Below the pieces are notes generated by a model. That model made no database searches. It was not told the origin of the DNA and saw nothing but the letters and a program-made list of their open reading frames with translations. This document shows positions 12,701 to 23,587 of a DNA stretch of 64,000 nt, in pieces. Made by a program: the position numbers and the translations under genes. The DNA is from Diphasiastrum complanatum. Its lineage: Eukaryota; Streptophyta; Lycopodiopsida; Lycopodiales; Lycopodiaceae. The stretch covers positions 46,012,087 through 46,076,086 of the forward strand of contig CM055092.1 in assembly GCA_029204225.1 (NCBI GenBank), written 5' to 3'. The first letter of the stretch is position 1, and each line of letters begins with the position of its first letter.

Positions 12701-15700
12701 GTGTGTCATTGTTTATTTTGACGATATCCTCATTTATAGCACCACTCTCTCTCTCTCTTCATGTTCAGCACGTTCGTTCTGTTTTTGTTTTGTTAGTTAC
12801 TCATCATCTGTATGCTAAACGTTCTAAATGTTCTTTTGTTGTTGTACAAATCGAGTTTTTGGGCTTCTTTGTTACTACTGGTACTGTTCGTCTCGACCCT
12901 CGTAAGGTCCGTTCTATTCTTTCATGGCATGTGCCTGCTGATGTTCATGATGTTCGTATGCTTCTTGGTCTTGCTATCCATCTTCGTAAACCAGTTGCTC
13001 ATTTTGCCACTCTTGCATCTCCTTTGCATGCTCTGTTGAAAAAGGAAACTTCGTTTGCTTGGACTCCCGCATGTCAGTCAGCTTTTGATACTTTGAAGGT
13101 TAAGCTTACCACTGCCCCTGTTCTGCCCCTGTTTTATGTCTTCCAGATTTTTCCCAGCGTTTTGTTGTTGAGACTGATGCTAGTTCCACAGGATTAGGTG
13201 CTTTGTTACGTCAGCGTCAGTGTGTTATTGCATATGAATCCCATCGTCTTCATTCGTATGAGCAGCGCTATTCCACTCATGAAAAAGAGTTGCTTGCTAT
13301 CATTTTTGCTTTAAAGAAGTGGCGTCATTATCTGTATCGTGTTCCGTTTGATGTTTTTACTGATCACCAGTCACTTCGTTATTTGTATACACAAAAGGAT
13401 CTTAGTGATCGTCAGTACCGTTGGCTTTAGTTTTTACAATCCTTTCATTTTGATATTCATTATAAGCCTGGTAAAAGTAACGTTGCTGCTGATGCTTTGT
13501 CTCGTATACATGCTCTTACTTACAGTCTTGTTACGTCTCCCCACTCTTGGTATGATGATCTTCCTCAGGCTTATGCCACATGTCCAGACTTTCGTGATGT
13601 TATGTCGTCTGCCTCTCGTCCTTCCTCTCACCCTCACCAGGTTTATTCCATTGTTAATCATCGTCTGTTTCACTATGGTTCGTTATGTATTCCCAGCACT
13701 CTCGACATACGTCCACAGCTCCTTCTTGATGCCCATTCCTCTCCTGTTGGTGGCCATTTTGGTTTTCAGAAGTCCTTGTTCCGTTTGAAAGAACATTTTT
13801 ATTGACCTTCCATGAAGCGTGAGCTTTCCCACCTTATTCATACTTGTGATTTTTGCCTTCGTAACCAGTATTCCCGTGAAAAACCTGGCGGTCTCCTTCA
13901 ATGTTGGCCTATTCCTTCCCGCCAGTGGACTGATATATCTATGGACTTCATTTTAGGTCTTCCCCGTACTCAGCGTGGTCATGACTCTTGTTTGGTGGTA
14001 GTCGATAGGTTTTCTAAACAAGCTCATTTCATACAAGTCAGACGTACTATTACAGCAGAGCAGTGTGGTCGTATATTTATTTCTAAATATTTTCCACTTA
14101 CATGGTCTCCCACGATCTATACTTATTGATCGAGATACCAAGTTTACATCAGGTTTTTGGACAGAGCTTATGCGTATCTTGGATGTTAGGATACTTATGG
14201 GCACTACTTATCATTCTTCTGCGGATGGTCAGTCTGAGGTTATTAACCGGGTATTGGAGGATTATTTAAGACATTATGTTTCTCCTTCTGGTCGTGATTG
14301 GGATCAGCATTTATGTTTGGCTGAGTATAGTTATAACGGTTCTGTTAGTTCCAGCACAGGTGTTTCTCCTTTCCTACTTGCTCATGGACACTCACCAGTT
14401 CTACCTGGTAACTGCTCCTCCAGATGATGCACCTGTTACTATTTCATCTTATCTTTCGAGTGCTCGGGAGATTATTACTCGTGCTGCTACTCATTTACAG
14501 CATATTCAGCAGCGGTACAAGACCATTGTTGATCGTCATTGGTGCCATGTTGAGTTTGCAGAGGGAGATACTGTTTTTCTCCGGGTACGCTTTGCTCGTT
14601 ATCGTTTCGTACAGGGTCTTGCTTCTACTGAGAAGCTTGCGCCGCGCTATTATGGGCCTTTTCAAATCCTTGAGCGCCTCAGTCCAGTTACATATCGTCT
14701 TAAGTTACCTGCTGCTACTCGGGCTTGTGATATCTTTCATGTCAGTTTATTACGTGCTGCTATTGAGGATGATGCTCCTCGAGATTCCTCATTTCCTACA
14801 GATCCAGAGCTTTTTCCATTCCTGCCAGCTGCTATTTTACAGGTGCGCTTATTGCATAGTCGTCGCCATCGGCAGGTTCAGTTTTTGGTCCAGTGGGATG
14901 GTCGTCCTATTGAGGAGGCTACTTGGGAGCCCATTGATGTTTTTTATCATACCCCTATCCTGGCTGATCAGGCTCGATCACTTGCAGCTACCATTGCTTC
15001 TCGGGATGCTTCGGCTTCTCTTGATGTTCCTTTCTCAGATGGGATATCTTAATGCAGTATTTTTCTCTGGCACTGGTTCTTATCTTATTTTGCCTACATT
15101 GGGGGCAATGTTCTTTATAGCCAGGGAGGGTTACGGACTACAGGATACAGGCCTACTGGGCTACTCTACATATATTCCGCAGGCCTCTTTACATTTACTG
15201 TTGGTTATAAATATTTCTGGTTATGCATTTTATATTAGTCATGTACAGGCCCCTGAGCCTTTTTATATGCTTATGACCAGCACTGGGTCCTTTTTTATGA
15301 CATTGACTGGCCTTGAGCCCTTATTATATGGTTATATGTGGAGTGGGGGCCCGTAGGAGGGCGCACTATTTTCCCTCCACATTTTGCCTCCCTTTACTTT
15401 TGAATTCCTATTTTAGGGTTCATTGGTAGGGTATTTATAGGGGCATTTGTACACTCATTTTTCAGATTATTGATTGGTATTGCTTGGGCTCTTCGTGGGA
15501 GAACCTATTGTCTTGTCTATTGCTTGTAGGGCTTTACTCTATTGCTGTCTTTTATGCTTCATTGATTCAACACCTGAGCTTTGATCATAACTGAAAATTT
15601 TCAATATTTGGAAATATTTGTATTGAGCACTTATAAGTCAAAGTAAACAAAGTTTCATGGGTGCATATTTTACTGACGTCATACTACAATGTGAAATCTG

Positions 15701-18700
15701 CACTCAAATTTTCTGGTTATTGGGAATGAGCATTTTATGGCCTAGATTCATCTAGTCAAAGTTTGGAAGTCTTTTTATTCCATAGAATATTCCTCAACGT
15801 AGATGACTTTTAGCTATAAATTGGCACCATACTTTTTTTAGTTCACCATAACAGAAGGTAGGGTATCTCATGAGGTAAAATAAGTACGGTATGCTATGGT
15901 GAGGAAAAATCTGTAAGATCGAATATGTTTTTGACTCTTTTAATCTATTTTAGCAGTTGACAAAAACATTTTTTAAAGCTTCAAATTTAACTTGTCTTAA
16001 AGGACGATAAAAGAGTCCTAGAACAAAATATCATCCCTTCTACAACTCTAGTGTTAAGTGGACCACAGTTCAAGTTAACAATCTAAAGTTTAACATATAT
16101 ATTTGTATATCTGATAAAACCACTCACCAAAACCGACCATAGGAATTTCACTGCAAGACGAAGTTACATGACCATCATAAAAATACAAACAGTAGAAATT
16201 TTTATTTGCTTTTAAAGTGAAGACTAACTACCGAATCGTCTTCATCTTCAAGGAAAAATTCCTCATCAAGGTCTTCTGATCTTAAGGAAGCAGAAGATTT
16301 TTGCAGATCATGCATCTGTTTCGGCGTAGTAGGTGATTCCACAAAATTTGATGCTGCTAGAGGTAGCACTTTTTGTCGCCCATCTTCTAGGGTTTTCCAT
16401 CCACTGTTTGATCCAGCTACGGACTCAACTTCATCCTTCAATAAATTTAATTTATCCTCTATGTAAACACCATCTGAGTGCTCATGAGCTGAAGAAATCA
16501 CATGCAGACTCTCGGTTGGCTTAAGAACTAGAGGCACCTCTGTTCTCCTCAAAAGCATATCTGTATATCTGTGTGAGACACCAATATAAGAAATGTCAAT
16601 ACAAAACTGCATGGAACTTACAATTATTTTATGTCCACCCTGAATTTCAAGTGAAGTCTGGATATTTATCATATCCAGGAAGTAATGAGTTAACTAAAAT
16701 ACCTCTGGGCCTGTCCCACGAAAAAATCGAGATTCTTTTCCTTCAACTTCCGTTGTTGTTCCTCTTGCTGAAGCTGGTGCTTGAACAACACCTGTAACAA
16801 ACAGCAAAGGTCTACCTACATTCAATAGCAGAAAACAGCAACAAATTTGTAGCTTGGCCATGCAAGTTTTCGAAACAGCAAAAGAACAAATGAGCTATAA
16901 GGCTGCTCCAAATGGAGCTCTAATTCTGCTTGACATGCTCTGAATTACTTGTTGAAAGAACTGCTCCAACTAACCAAGTTGGAATGAAGGTTAGAAGTAC
17001 CAATGGATGATAGGGAAGAACAAGCGAAGGGAGAGGGAGAGCAAGTTTTAAATGCACAAAGGTAACAAGGCACTGAGGAAAGCAACGGCAAGAAATTGAA
17101 TGAGCCATGCTAAAGATGGAAGAGACGAAAACAGTCAGCAAGTACATTCTGCCCACAGGGTACAGAAAAGACTGTTCCTTAAGTTTAAAGTTTGGCACGG
17201 AATGTGGAACCAAGATTCCTAGCAAAGAAACCATTGTTTTAAGAATTAGTTTCCAAAAGCAAAATACACTACCAGCTTCTCAACTTTTGTCCAGAACTTC
17301 TTAACATCTTTTGCGATGTTGCTTGCAATTCTTCGAAGGCGTTGTTCCTCTTCCTGGCAAAATAAACAGACGAGATAAAAAATGACTACTTCTGATAGAT
17401 TTGTGTTAAAATAGAAAGTTTATTATGAAATGAAATCATAAGTTAGCAACAGCAATGAAAACTCAACCTTCTGCCGTCTCAATTCTTTTGTCTCAACATC
17501 TAATTGAGTTTTGCTCAATCTCAGAGCCACTTTTCTTGCTTGTCCCAACTTCCACTTCCTCTCTCTTTCAAAATCCTGAAAATACCCACTATAAAAAAGG
17601 TGATAATTGAAAATAACACAATCACTTTGAGACAATGTTTCTAATTAGCTGGAAATATGGATGCAAGAAGGACAAGAAGCATTAACTGCAAATACATAAC
17701 AAAATGATGCAGTTATAGTATCTACTATGTATGAGTAACAACCTAACAAGATAATAAACTGCTCCAGTACGTGCCAATATGAATATGGAACTTACCTATG
17801 AAAGCCCCTTAATCTTTGACCAATACCTTAAATCCTAATCGTTGAGCCAGGCACAAAAGGAGACGGGGTGTGGGGGGGGACTTTATTTATGTCAAGTGTG
17901 CATAGCAACTAAGAGGGAGTTTGAAAATTTCTGAATAACGAAAGACAAAAATACATAAAGTTCAAAGCTAACGTGCAGAGAAAAATGACAACTCTATGTA
18001 AATACAATATGAAGCAAGGGCCATGACAAAATGGTGTATATCTGCTCTCAGCTCAGATGACTAAATAAAGTCGTGAGACAGACTCTCAAAGAAATCATAG
18101 CAGGATCCAATGTAGTAGAAGAGCGCTAGCGACGACTCTAATGCTTAATCTATCCATAGAACAGAGGGCGATCTCAGCCCGTACAAAAAGCCATCAATAA
18201 AAATGCATCAAGCTCCAAAGGTTCTCATTACCACATCGGAGTGATAAATAGTGATGCAGACGTACAATGAATGGGAAGCCCACCTTTAGTCAATCAGGTC
18301 AAGAACTTGAATTACTTCACAAGCTTCAGTTTTGGCTCTTTACTTATAGTTTGAACAGTGTTTGATTCTACCTCCATCATCGCCTACATAAGCAGCAGGT
18401 GGGAGGAAAGACACAAGCAGTCTTTTGCAAGATCTCAAATTCCTATGTCTGAATATATTCCAACAAACTTGTGGAAAGAAGAATTTTCAATCTTGTCAAC
18501 AAGAATTTGTGAAGAGCTAGGTGAAGGGTGGGTGAAGGGTGCAAGACACTCTAGAAAGGAGTTTGTGATTTGTAAAGGAGAAAAGGCTATGAAGGGCTAT
18601 AAATCAACAATTAGTCACACCTCGCTAGCCTTTAAAGCAAGCATGTTAAATCCAATATGATCCCCATCATGTCTGCTAATAGTGCAAGCATCTAGACATC

Positions 18701-19857
18701 TCCCTCTCTTCTTGGCATCAAAGGATAGGTCAATCTACTCCTACCACTAGCCTAATGCTGGCTTTTGCCACAAGCCCCAATCTTAGATCTACAGATCTTT
18801 TGACATGTAAAAAGGGAATGATGTCATTGACCAGGCTACATTTTCTACCGCTTGAGCACCTATCATGTCACACAACACAATTGCCAGAAGGATCATTCCA
18901 ACACATTTTACTAGGAAAGATAGATTGGCAACTAGCAATGCAAAAAAAAAGGTGGCAGCAAATTCTTAATCAGACAAAAGAGATGAGTAGCATGAAGTCG
19001 AGGAGAACTTTCAAGTATAATTGATTTCCTATGTGAACAGGTAATATGGAAACGTATCAAATACAACCTTCAAACACGTAATTTCAAGTGTGCAAACTTT
19101 AAGAGGGTTTACTTAACTTTCATGCCTACAATAGATTATTATTTTTAAATGTCAAATAGCTACAAGTTAGCATGCCATGATTCTACTTTAGGCATCTTAG
19201 ATTTTGCAAATCATGATTATTCATTTGTTATTAGCAAGACCTTAAATGAGGTATGGGGCCAGGGCCACTGAATTTATGTGGCCCTTGAGTCTGTGTCAAT
19301 TGGATGTAAACATATGTTCATATGAGAGCTGTCCCGTCAAAATTTACATGCTTGATGTTGATTGGAGTTACAATTTCATCAACTGCAATTATTTGCAAAC
19401 CTTCGTAACCCAGTAATATTAGCTTCTCTCAAAATATAAGCAAGTTTAGTAACAACAAAGCCACCCCTAGTGGATGAGTCTCAATTGCAATAACTACCAA
19501 GATATGATACCCAGAATACACAAATGGAAGTTGTTAATAGAAAACTAATAAAATATTCTCTTCTTTAATGCCATGATGTCAAAAAAATTTAGTTTTACCA
19601 TCTCGAACAAAGATTTAAAGCAAATGAAGCATAATGCAAAACATTGAAAATTTTACCAATCAAGCCTTGAGAAAGTCATAAATTTGGGCACATGCTTACA
19701 ATCTTCTTCAAACATTGTGCTTCAATATTGAATCTCAACATAACATACAAGACATTACCTTTGCGAGCCATGACATCTCATCTAAAACGAAATCCCAATG
19801 AGCTTTCGTATGATAAGGCTCTTTTCCTTTTGATTGAACCTTTTTTGTCGATTCCAT
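1..19857 (-). CDS. PIE1: PIE1/SWR1-type Swi2/Snf2 chromatin-remodelling ATPase, 5' part of gene, C-terminus outside window
   Basis: This encodes the ATPase of the plant SWR1 complex, a nuclear enzyme that exchanges H2A for H2A.Z in nucleosomes. Nine coding exons can be read: 19759-19857, 17468-17575, 17273-17353, 16703-16791, 16232-16568, 8926-9061, 7928-8095, 7579-7793 and 1-2794. Every junction has GT-AG ends and the phases agree throughout, giving about 1340 residues before the window edge. Domains in order are HSA (residues about 15-100), acidic linkers (about 130-500), an SNF2 N-lobe with DEMGLGKT and DEAH boxes, a long insertion, and a helicase C-lobe with HRIGQTR. The order and wording match Arabidopsis PIE1 as I know it. 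The SANT domain would lie beyond base 1. Intron 6 holds a Ty3 element. Identity is very secure; a missed small exon in the 4.8-kb intron before the last exon is possible. Confidence 0.95.
3740..3793. repeat. (GA)n microsatellite
   Basis: About 27 uninterrupted GA units lie inside PIE1 intron 8. The pre-mRNA strand reads (CT)n. Confidence 0.95.
4509..5163. repeat. Diverged tandem duplication, offset 372 bp
   Basis: AGGCGATTTAACAAGGCTTT starts at 4509 and again at 4881. Downstream, blocks such as GACCAGTATTGGAACCAACA, CCTACAGCTTCCTGCTAAA and GGTATCATG follow in the same order in both copies. There are many substitutions and small indels, so this is an old duplication within the intron. Confidence 0.85.
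5164..5385. repeat. Tandem duplication, 122-bp unit, two copies
   Basis: The sequence from TTCAGAAAACTTTTAGAAGA to AAAATGCTCATTAT occurs at about 5162-5264 and again at 5284-5385. Only a few bases differ, so this duplication is younger than the one just upstream. Confidence 0.88.
6722..6747. repeat. Homopolymer G run (26 G)
   Basis: A run of 26 consecutive G on the plus strand lies inside PIE1 intron 8; the transcript reads poly-C. The DNA could form G-quadruplexes. Its exact length is likely to be unreliable in assembly. Confidence 0.9.
7579..9061 (-). CDS. PIE1: PIE1 coding exons 6, 7 and 8 (acidic linker and lineage-variable region)
   Basis: Exon 6 (8926-9061) encodes [18 protein letters not shown] and [12 protein letters not shown], the repeated acidic/ELP motif typical of PIE1 linkers. 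Exon 7 (7928-8095) encodes a serine/aspartate-rich stretch ([20 protein letters not shown]). Exon 8 (7579-7793) encodes 71 codons beginning [19 protein letters not shown]. Split glycine and glutamate codons join 6-7 and 7-8, and exon 8 ends in phase 0 at ATG/GTATGA. I do not recognise exon 8 from the Arabidopsis protein; its acceptor (GGGCAG) and phase fit well. Confidence 0.82.
9215..9673 (+). repeat. 5' LTR of intronic chromovirus
   Basis: The ends read AGTTACGG and CATAACT, an imperfect inverted terminus rather than canonical TG...CA. A TATA-like TATTTATA at 9517-9524 is a likely promoter. The boundary is set by the match with the 3' LTR, by the adjacent primer site and by the GAAAA duplication. 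Confidence 0.9.
9674..9687 (+). promoter_or_regulatory. Primer binding site, tRNA-iMet
   Basis: TGGTATCAGAGCAC starts directly after the 5' LTR. It matches the complement of the 3' end of plant initiator methionine tRNA for its first 12 bases. Confidence 0.92.
10011..10190 (+). repeat. Threefold leader repeat of the chromovirus
   Basis: TCAGCATTGATTGGAGGCTG and close variants begin at about 10011, 10090 and 10159. Each is followed by TCCA(G/T/A)CGCCC and a TTTCATC-like segment. The copies lie between primer site and gag, so they belong to the untranslated leader. Confidence 0.8.
10430..15052 (+). pseudogene. Chromovirus gag-pol with chromodomain, disrupted
   Basis: The polyprotein frame starts at ATG 10430. 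It is interrupted by TGA at 10505 and TAG at 10886, then stays open to 12676. It shows the gag core (AATWWRMF), a CCHC knuckle ([14 protein letters not shown], about 11404-11445), protease ([11 protein letters not shown]), and RT up to its LPFG block. Frameshifts near 12655 and 12745 (a CT-repeat slip) surround the FDD catalytic box at about 12712-12740. RNase H ([10 protein letters not shown]) ends at a stop near 13430 and the integrase zinc domain at a stop near 13802. The integrase core spans shifts near 14100 and 14400. The last open frame (to 15052) ends in a chromodomain ([17 protein letters not shown]). It once encoded a complete replication protein set; this copy cannot. Confidence 0.93.
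15129..15592 (+). repeat. 3' LTR of intronic chromovirus
   Basis: This matches the 5' LTR along its whole length, with a 5-bp insertion near 15469 and scattered substitutions. It is preceded by a weak purine-rich stretch (AGGGAGG), the presumed polypurine tract, and followed by the target duplication GAAAA. Confidence 0.9.
15598..16231. other. Rest of PIE1 intron 5' of the chromovirus (in gene orientation)
   Basis: AT-rich intron sequence between the element's right end and exon 5. I see no coding or structural feature. Confidence 0.6.
16232..16791 (-). CDS. PIE1: PIE1 coding exons 4 and 5 (end of HSA, acidic linker)
   Basis: Exon 4 is 16703-16791 and exon 5 is 16232-16568, joined through a split arginine codon (AG plus A). 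Exon 4 starts [19 protein letters not shown], continuing the HSA helix, and ends FFVGQAQ. Exon 5 starts YTDMLLRR and ends in a strongly acidic run rich in D and E (FFLEDEDDS) before the donor TCG/GTAGTT. Reading on past that donor meets a stop at 16202, so the exon limit is well defined. Confidence 0.9.
17273..17575 (-). CDS. PIE1: PIE1 coding exons 2 and 3 (HSA domain core)
   Basis: Exon 2 is 17468-17575 (36 codons) and exon 3 is 17273-17353 (27 codons), both in phase 0. Exon 2 begins [19 protein letters not shown] and exon 3 contains [13 protein letters not shown]. Together they form the charged helical HSA domain, which in SWR1/INO80-type remodellers binds actin and actin-related proteins. 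Acceptors TTTTCAG and GCCAG and donors AAG/GTTGAG and CTG/GTAGTG are visible. Confidence 0.9.
17576..19758. other. PIE1 intron 1, 2.2 kb
   Basis: The intron lies between coding exons 1 and 2. Open frames of up to 100 codons (for example 18358-18660) show no recognisable domain or flanking splice logic, and I treat them as chance. Confidence 0.6.
19759..19857 (-). CDS. PIE1: PIE1 coding exon 1 (start codon, HSA beginning)
   Basis: The exon has 33 codons, from ATG at 19857 to a GT donor at 19757-19758, ending in phase 0. Residues 19-33 contain [15 protein letters not shown], the opening of an HSA domain. An in-frame TAG (19861-19863) lies two codons upstream of the ATG, so this start is supported. 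The same TAG follows CTCC and could also be the AG of a 5'-UTR intron acceptor, which would not change the start codon. The N-terminal tail is shorter than the one I remember for Arabidopsis. Confidence 0.88.
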
Positions 19858-21109
19858 AATCTAGGAGCATAACACAAATAGAACCTATCATAAGTGATCA
19901 TAAGACTTGCATCCACAAAGTCTAGATGTCATATAAAATGATACAAAGAGAATTGAATCGAAAAAAAAATGCAACAACTTGAGACCATATTACTAAGAAA
20001 AACCTTGCTCGTAGCTGAACATGTGCTTGTGCATAGCGTACAATAGTTAGACTAAATACTCAAAAGCAGATAGAGTATTATGCATAGTCATTCTTGATGG
20101 ATGAGGATGACAGAGTTTCACAAACTAAAACAACAATAGTTTCAATATACACTTGAAAGTTCATACTAATCAACATCACAAAGTCACAAAATACAAAAAA
20201 AGAGTTCACACAAGCATGCACCGACTTCTTTGCAAAAGACTAATCCAAACTCTACATTTCCCTTCCCAACATCAATAATCCTAACTAAACAAACAAGATT
20301 TACAAATCGAATCTTATAAGGCTGTAGAGATGGGTACTATAAAGTTTTATTCACCTCAACCTAAGGACCTTTTCCCTCATCCAATTGTGGATAGATACGT
20401 AAAAAGTAATACACAAACACTAACAATCAAACAAAATGATAGAACATAATGAAAGTTCCTAGGTTGCATCAGAGCGTCGTTTTGGGCGCCTCAAAAAAAA
20501 AAAAACCTGGCAATGTTTGCATAAGTGGGCCGTAACCCGAATTTAGGTCACATTTGTATTGGAGATTGTTGAGGTTGTGGAGAGAACAACAGGAGGCCAA
20601 AATGCATGTGTGAGCACTCTATGTCAAGGTGGTGTGATCTGTAAAAGGTGATTGTAGTACAATGAAGATGGAAAAGTGAGTGTGAGGAGATTTGCAAGCA
20701 AATAGCAAATCACCTTCTTGAAGGTTTTTCTCACCATTCTTTTCTTTGCTTTGTTTGGAGGCTATAAATGTTGCAGTCTTCTGAGTGGACCCTATTGCTA
20801 GGATTGGCTATAGGGTTGCTAGGAAGGGAGTGATTGCATGTTCCCAAGCTTCTTTTGGCATAGGCCATCACCATGAGCATTAATGTGGTTGATGTGCATG
20901 AGGCCCTTTTGCATATTTTTTTAGCCATAGGATTTAGGGTTTAGTGATTTTAGGGTGCTCCATTGGCATTCAATTTAGGGTTTAGGTGGCTTTTGAGATG
21001 TGCTAGCTCCCCTTTTTCACTTATCCACTTCGCATTGAGTTTTTGACCTTTTTGGACGAGGCATGTGGGCGGAGGTGGATCTCTTGGAGGGAGACAGTAC
21101 CTTTTGTAG
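19858..21109. other. Region upstream of PIE1; possible LTR-like remnant
   Basis: About 19860-20450 should hold the PIE1 5' UTR and promoter, but I cannot assign a TATA box or a start site. From about 20460 the sequence changes character (A12 run at 20493-20504, GC-richer on the minus strand). Together with the gag relic next to it, it may be the 3' end of an old LTR element. I could not find matching LTR ends. Confidence 0.35.
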
Positions 21110-21420
21110 GTTCAAGTGCTCACAGATGACGTTGTCTACATGGCGGTAGAACCTTCTGCAGGAGGAAAGCTTCTTCAAAGGCCTTCCATGATCGGGGAGT
21201 CTGCCTAGTCTCCTGGAGATTTAACCACCACTTATAGGCCATGGGCCCTAGGGAAATAGAGCAACAATACGCGGCCCAATCACTTCCAAGTGGCATCAGA
21301 AACTGCAACCTCTCCCATCATGTCGTGCAAGATGTTGGTGTCAGCCAAGGCAAATGCAAGGTAGCCACTATAAAAAATTGGCGTGTAAATCTAGCGGCTG
21401 CCTCATGGTGTGTCCACTAC
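21110..21420 (-). pseudogene. Ty3/gypsy gag relic
   Basis: Minus-strand frames contain ALADTNILHDMMGEVAVS and, after a frame change, AYKWWLNLQETRQTPRSWKA followed by FEEAF. This is the W-W-x-L...W-x-x-F pattern of Ty3 capsid domains. Several frameshifts are present. Upstream on the same strand (to about 22040) is low-complexity Q/H/R-rich sequence that may be the gag N-terminus. It differs from the gag of elements A, B and C. Confidence 0.6.
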
Positions 21421-22066
21421 CACCCTACAAGCTCAATACTTTGTCAATATCTACCCGCCCTATCCTGTGTAGGTGCACGGGTGTGGCTTGACTTTAGGGC
21501 GTGGGTGTGCTCCACCCTGTTGGTCTCTCCCCAACACTTCAAATAGCCGCCCCAAGCGCTTCCGCCTTTACTAAACTTGGGCCACTACGCTTAGTAGGCC
21601 AGCCCCAATTGACTCCCTTGATGGAAATGCCTCTCTTGTAAATGATGGCCTCGTTGTTATTGCTGCTACTTTGATGCCGACCGTGGTGGCCATGCCTCTA
21701 CCGATGAGGTCTGTGATGGCCTTGTTGCTGAACTAGGCCGTGATGACCCGTGTTGTTGTTGATGTTGATGATCTAGGCCTTGATGGCTCTACGACTGATG
21801 ATGAAGCAGACAATGATGGACACCAATCTGTAGCCCAATCCCATGAGCTAGCCTAGTTGTTGCCACTCCTTCACATGTGCTCAGTAGGCACTCTCACAAG
21901 GTGCAAGACTTGCCATACATGGGGCAATGTCGATGGACTGCCCGTCTCGCCTGGTCAAAGCAAGCAAGTGCGACCTAATCCTCGTTTCCTACCGGAAAAT
22001 GAACTTGATAGAGCCTGGGAAGCCTGGGGGAGAAAACAGTAATGGACAAGTCCCTAATCCAATATA

Positions 22067-23587
22067 TTCCGATTTTATACGGACTTGATGATATCCTGAT
22101 CCGAGGTCTATTTTACTGAAAAACTTAGCCCCGTCGAGTTGATCAAACAACTCGTCTACCCGAGGCATATGGTATTTATTCTTAATTGTGACTTTATTGA
22201 GGGCTCTGTAATCTACGCAAAGACCCATAGACCCCTCTTTCTTTTTCACCAAAAGGATTGGTGAGGCCCATGGTGAACTACTGGTCTGAATTTGGCCTTT
22301 CCCAAGATAATCTGTTAACTGCCTAGTTATTTCTTTATCCTCTGTTCGGCTGACCCGATACAGAGGTTTAGAAACAAGTGCTGTACCTGGTACTAGGTTT
22401 ATTACATGATCTACCTCTCTGCTAGATGGTAAACCATGTGGAAAATCTTCAGGAAAAACATCTTTAAATTTAGACAATAAAGTTTTTAATTTACTGATTT
22501 TCTGCTGTAAAGAACTGGAAATAGAAACTTCAGGAATAAACTGAAAGTCACATAAGAATACCTGATGGTCGTCGTCTTCGATTAACTGACAGAGCTTTGA
22601 ACTGCAGATTATAGGACTGTTGGGAACATCATGCTCCCCATGCAACTGGATCTCTCGGCCTTTATGCTGAAAGCTGAGGGTGTTCTCCTGATAGTTTATG
22701 TGGAGGGAAGGTCCTAAACTGTAGAGCCAGTCTCTCCCGAGAACAATGTTTGTGCGATCCAGGTGCATTATCTGAAAGTTTATTTCATCTTGGTACCCCT
22801 GAATACCAAGATTTAGATTACTTACCATAGTTTCCCAAATTTTCTTATTTTCACCCTTAGCTAATAAAACTATGTACCTATACTGACTAGGTACTTCTGG
22901 AAGTTTAAGTTTTTTAACCAGGGTGTAGTTGATGAAATAATGGGTCGCCCCATCATCAACCATAATTTTAACTGACTGGTTACCAACTTTGCCGTGCATA
23001 CGTACTAGGTCATGTGGCCCAAAGCTGAAGGGTCTCGCTTGCATTGCAGAGGTCAGTTGGCAATAGTGTTCATGGTCTTCATGATACACTTTGATCTCGG
23101 AAGCTGCCGAGTCACTGGGGAAACTTACGGTCTGAACAAGATGAACTTGTTTTTTATCCTTTTTATCTTTCTTAGTGAAAGGCCCCTTGGGACACTGTCT
23201 GACTGTGTGTCCCTTGCCCATGCACACAAAGCACAAACGTTCTTGTTTGGCTTTCTGAAAATCTTCTGGTTTTAAGGGCTGTATGAGCAATGGGCGTTTC
23301 TGAGGGGCTTCACCTTTAACTTTATTTTCTTTCTTTCTTTTTAAAAGTTTCTTTTTAAATTAAAAGTCTTTCTGAGGAGGCTGCTCAGAAAGGGGCTTGC
23401 TGTCTCGCCCTCTTCCTACCCACTGAATCATCATAGATCTGAGCATATCTGAGAGCTTGCTCTAGGGTAGTAGGCGAGTTTCTCTGAACCTCTACTTTAT
23501 ATTCATCCTTGAGGCCACGGACAAATCCCCTGATTTTCTGATAATCATCCATATTTTTTAATTTTAAAATTGCTTCTCGGTACTGCG
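22067..23587 (-). pseudogene. Element A: late gag, knuckle, protease, RT N-half (inverted part)
   Basis: Starting from 23587, late gag (GFVRGLKDEYKVEVQRN) is followed by a frame break in a T-rich tract near 23340. A frame then stays open to the breakpoint. It shows CCHC ([14 protein letters not shown], about 23190-23232), a protease motif [21 protein letters not shown], and RT N-half motifs ([35 protein letters not shown]). The RT ends abruptly at the left breakpoint. Beyond it the frame runs into unrelated sequence to 21989. Confidence 0.88.

Larger units (their letters stand above)
9215..15592 (+). mobile_element. Ty3/gypsy chromovirus LTR retrotransposon in PIE1 intron 6, full length but defective
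   Basis: The 6.4-kb element has two near-identical LTRs (9215-9673 and 15129-15592), flanked by the direct repeat GAAAA (9210-9214 and 15593-15597). A tRNA-iMet primer site abuts the left LTR. The internal region has the order gag, zinc knuckle, protease, RT, RNase H, integrase and chromodomain, which defines a chromovirus. By eye the LTRs differ at roughly a dozen sites plus two small indels, so the insertion is fairly young. It lies antisense to PIE1. Stops and frameshifts make it non-autonomous. Confidence 0.95.

Noticed and set aside
14424-15356. 310-codon leucine-rich plus-strand frame
   Set aside because: It overlaps the real integrase/chromodomain frame, runs into the LTR and has the hydrophobic bias of a shadow frame.
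16920-17234. 104-codon minus-strand frame between PIE1 exons 3 and 4
   Set aside because: It lies inside a well-bounded intron and has no SWR1-like content.
18358-18660. 100-codon frame in PIE1 intron 1
   Set aside because: No homology that I recognise, no supporting splice sites, and it is antisense to the gene.
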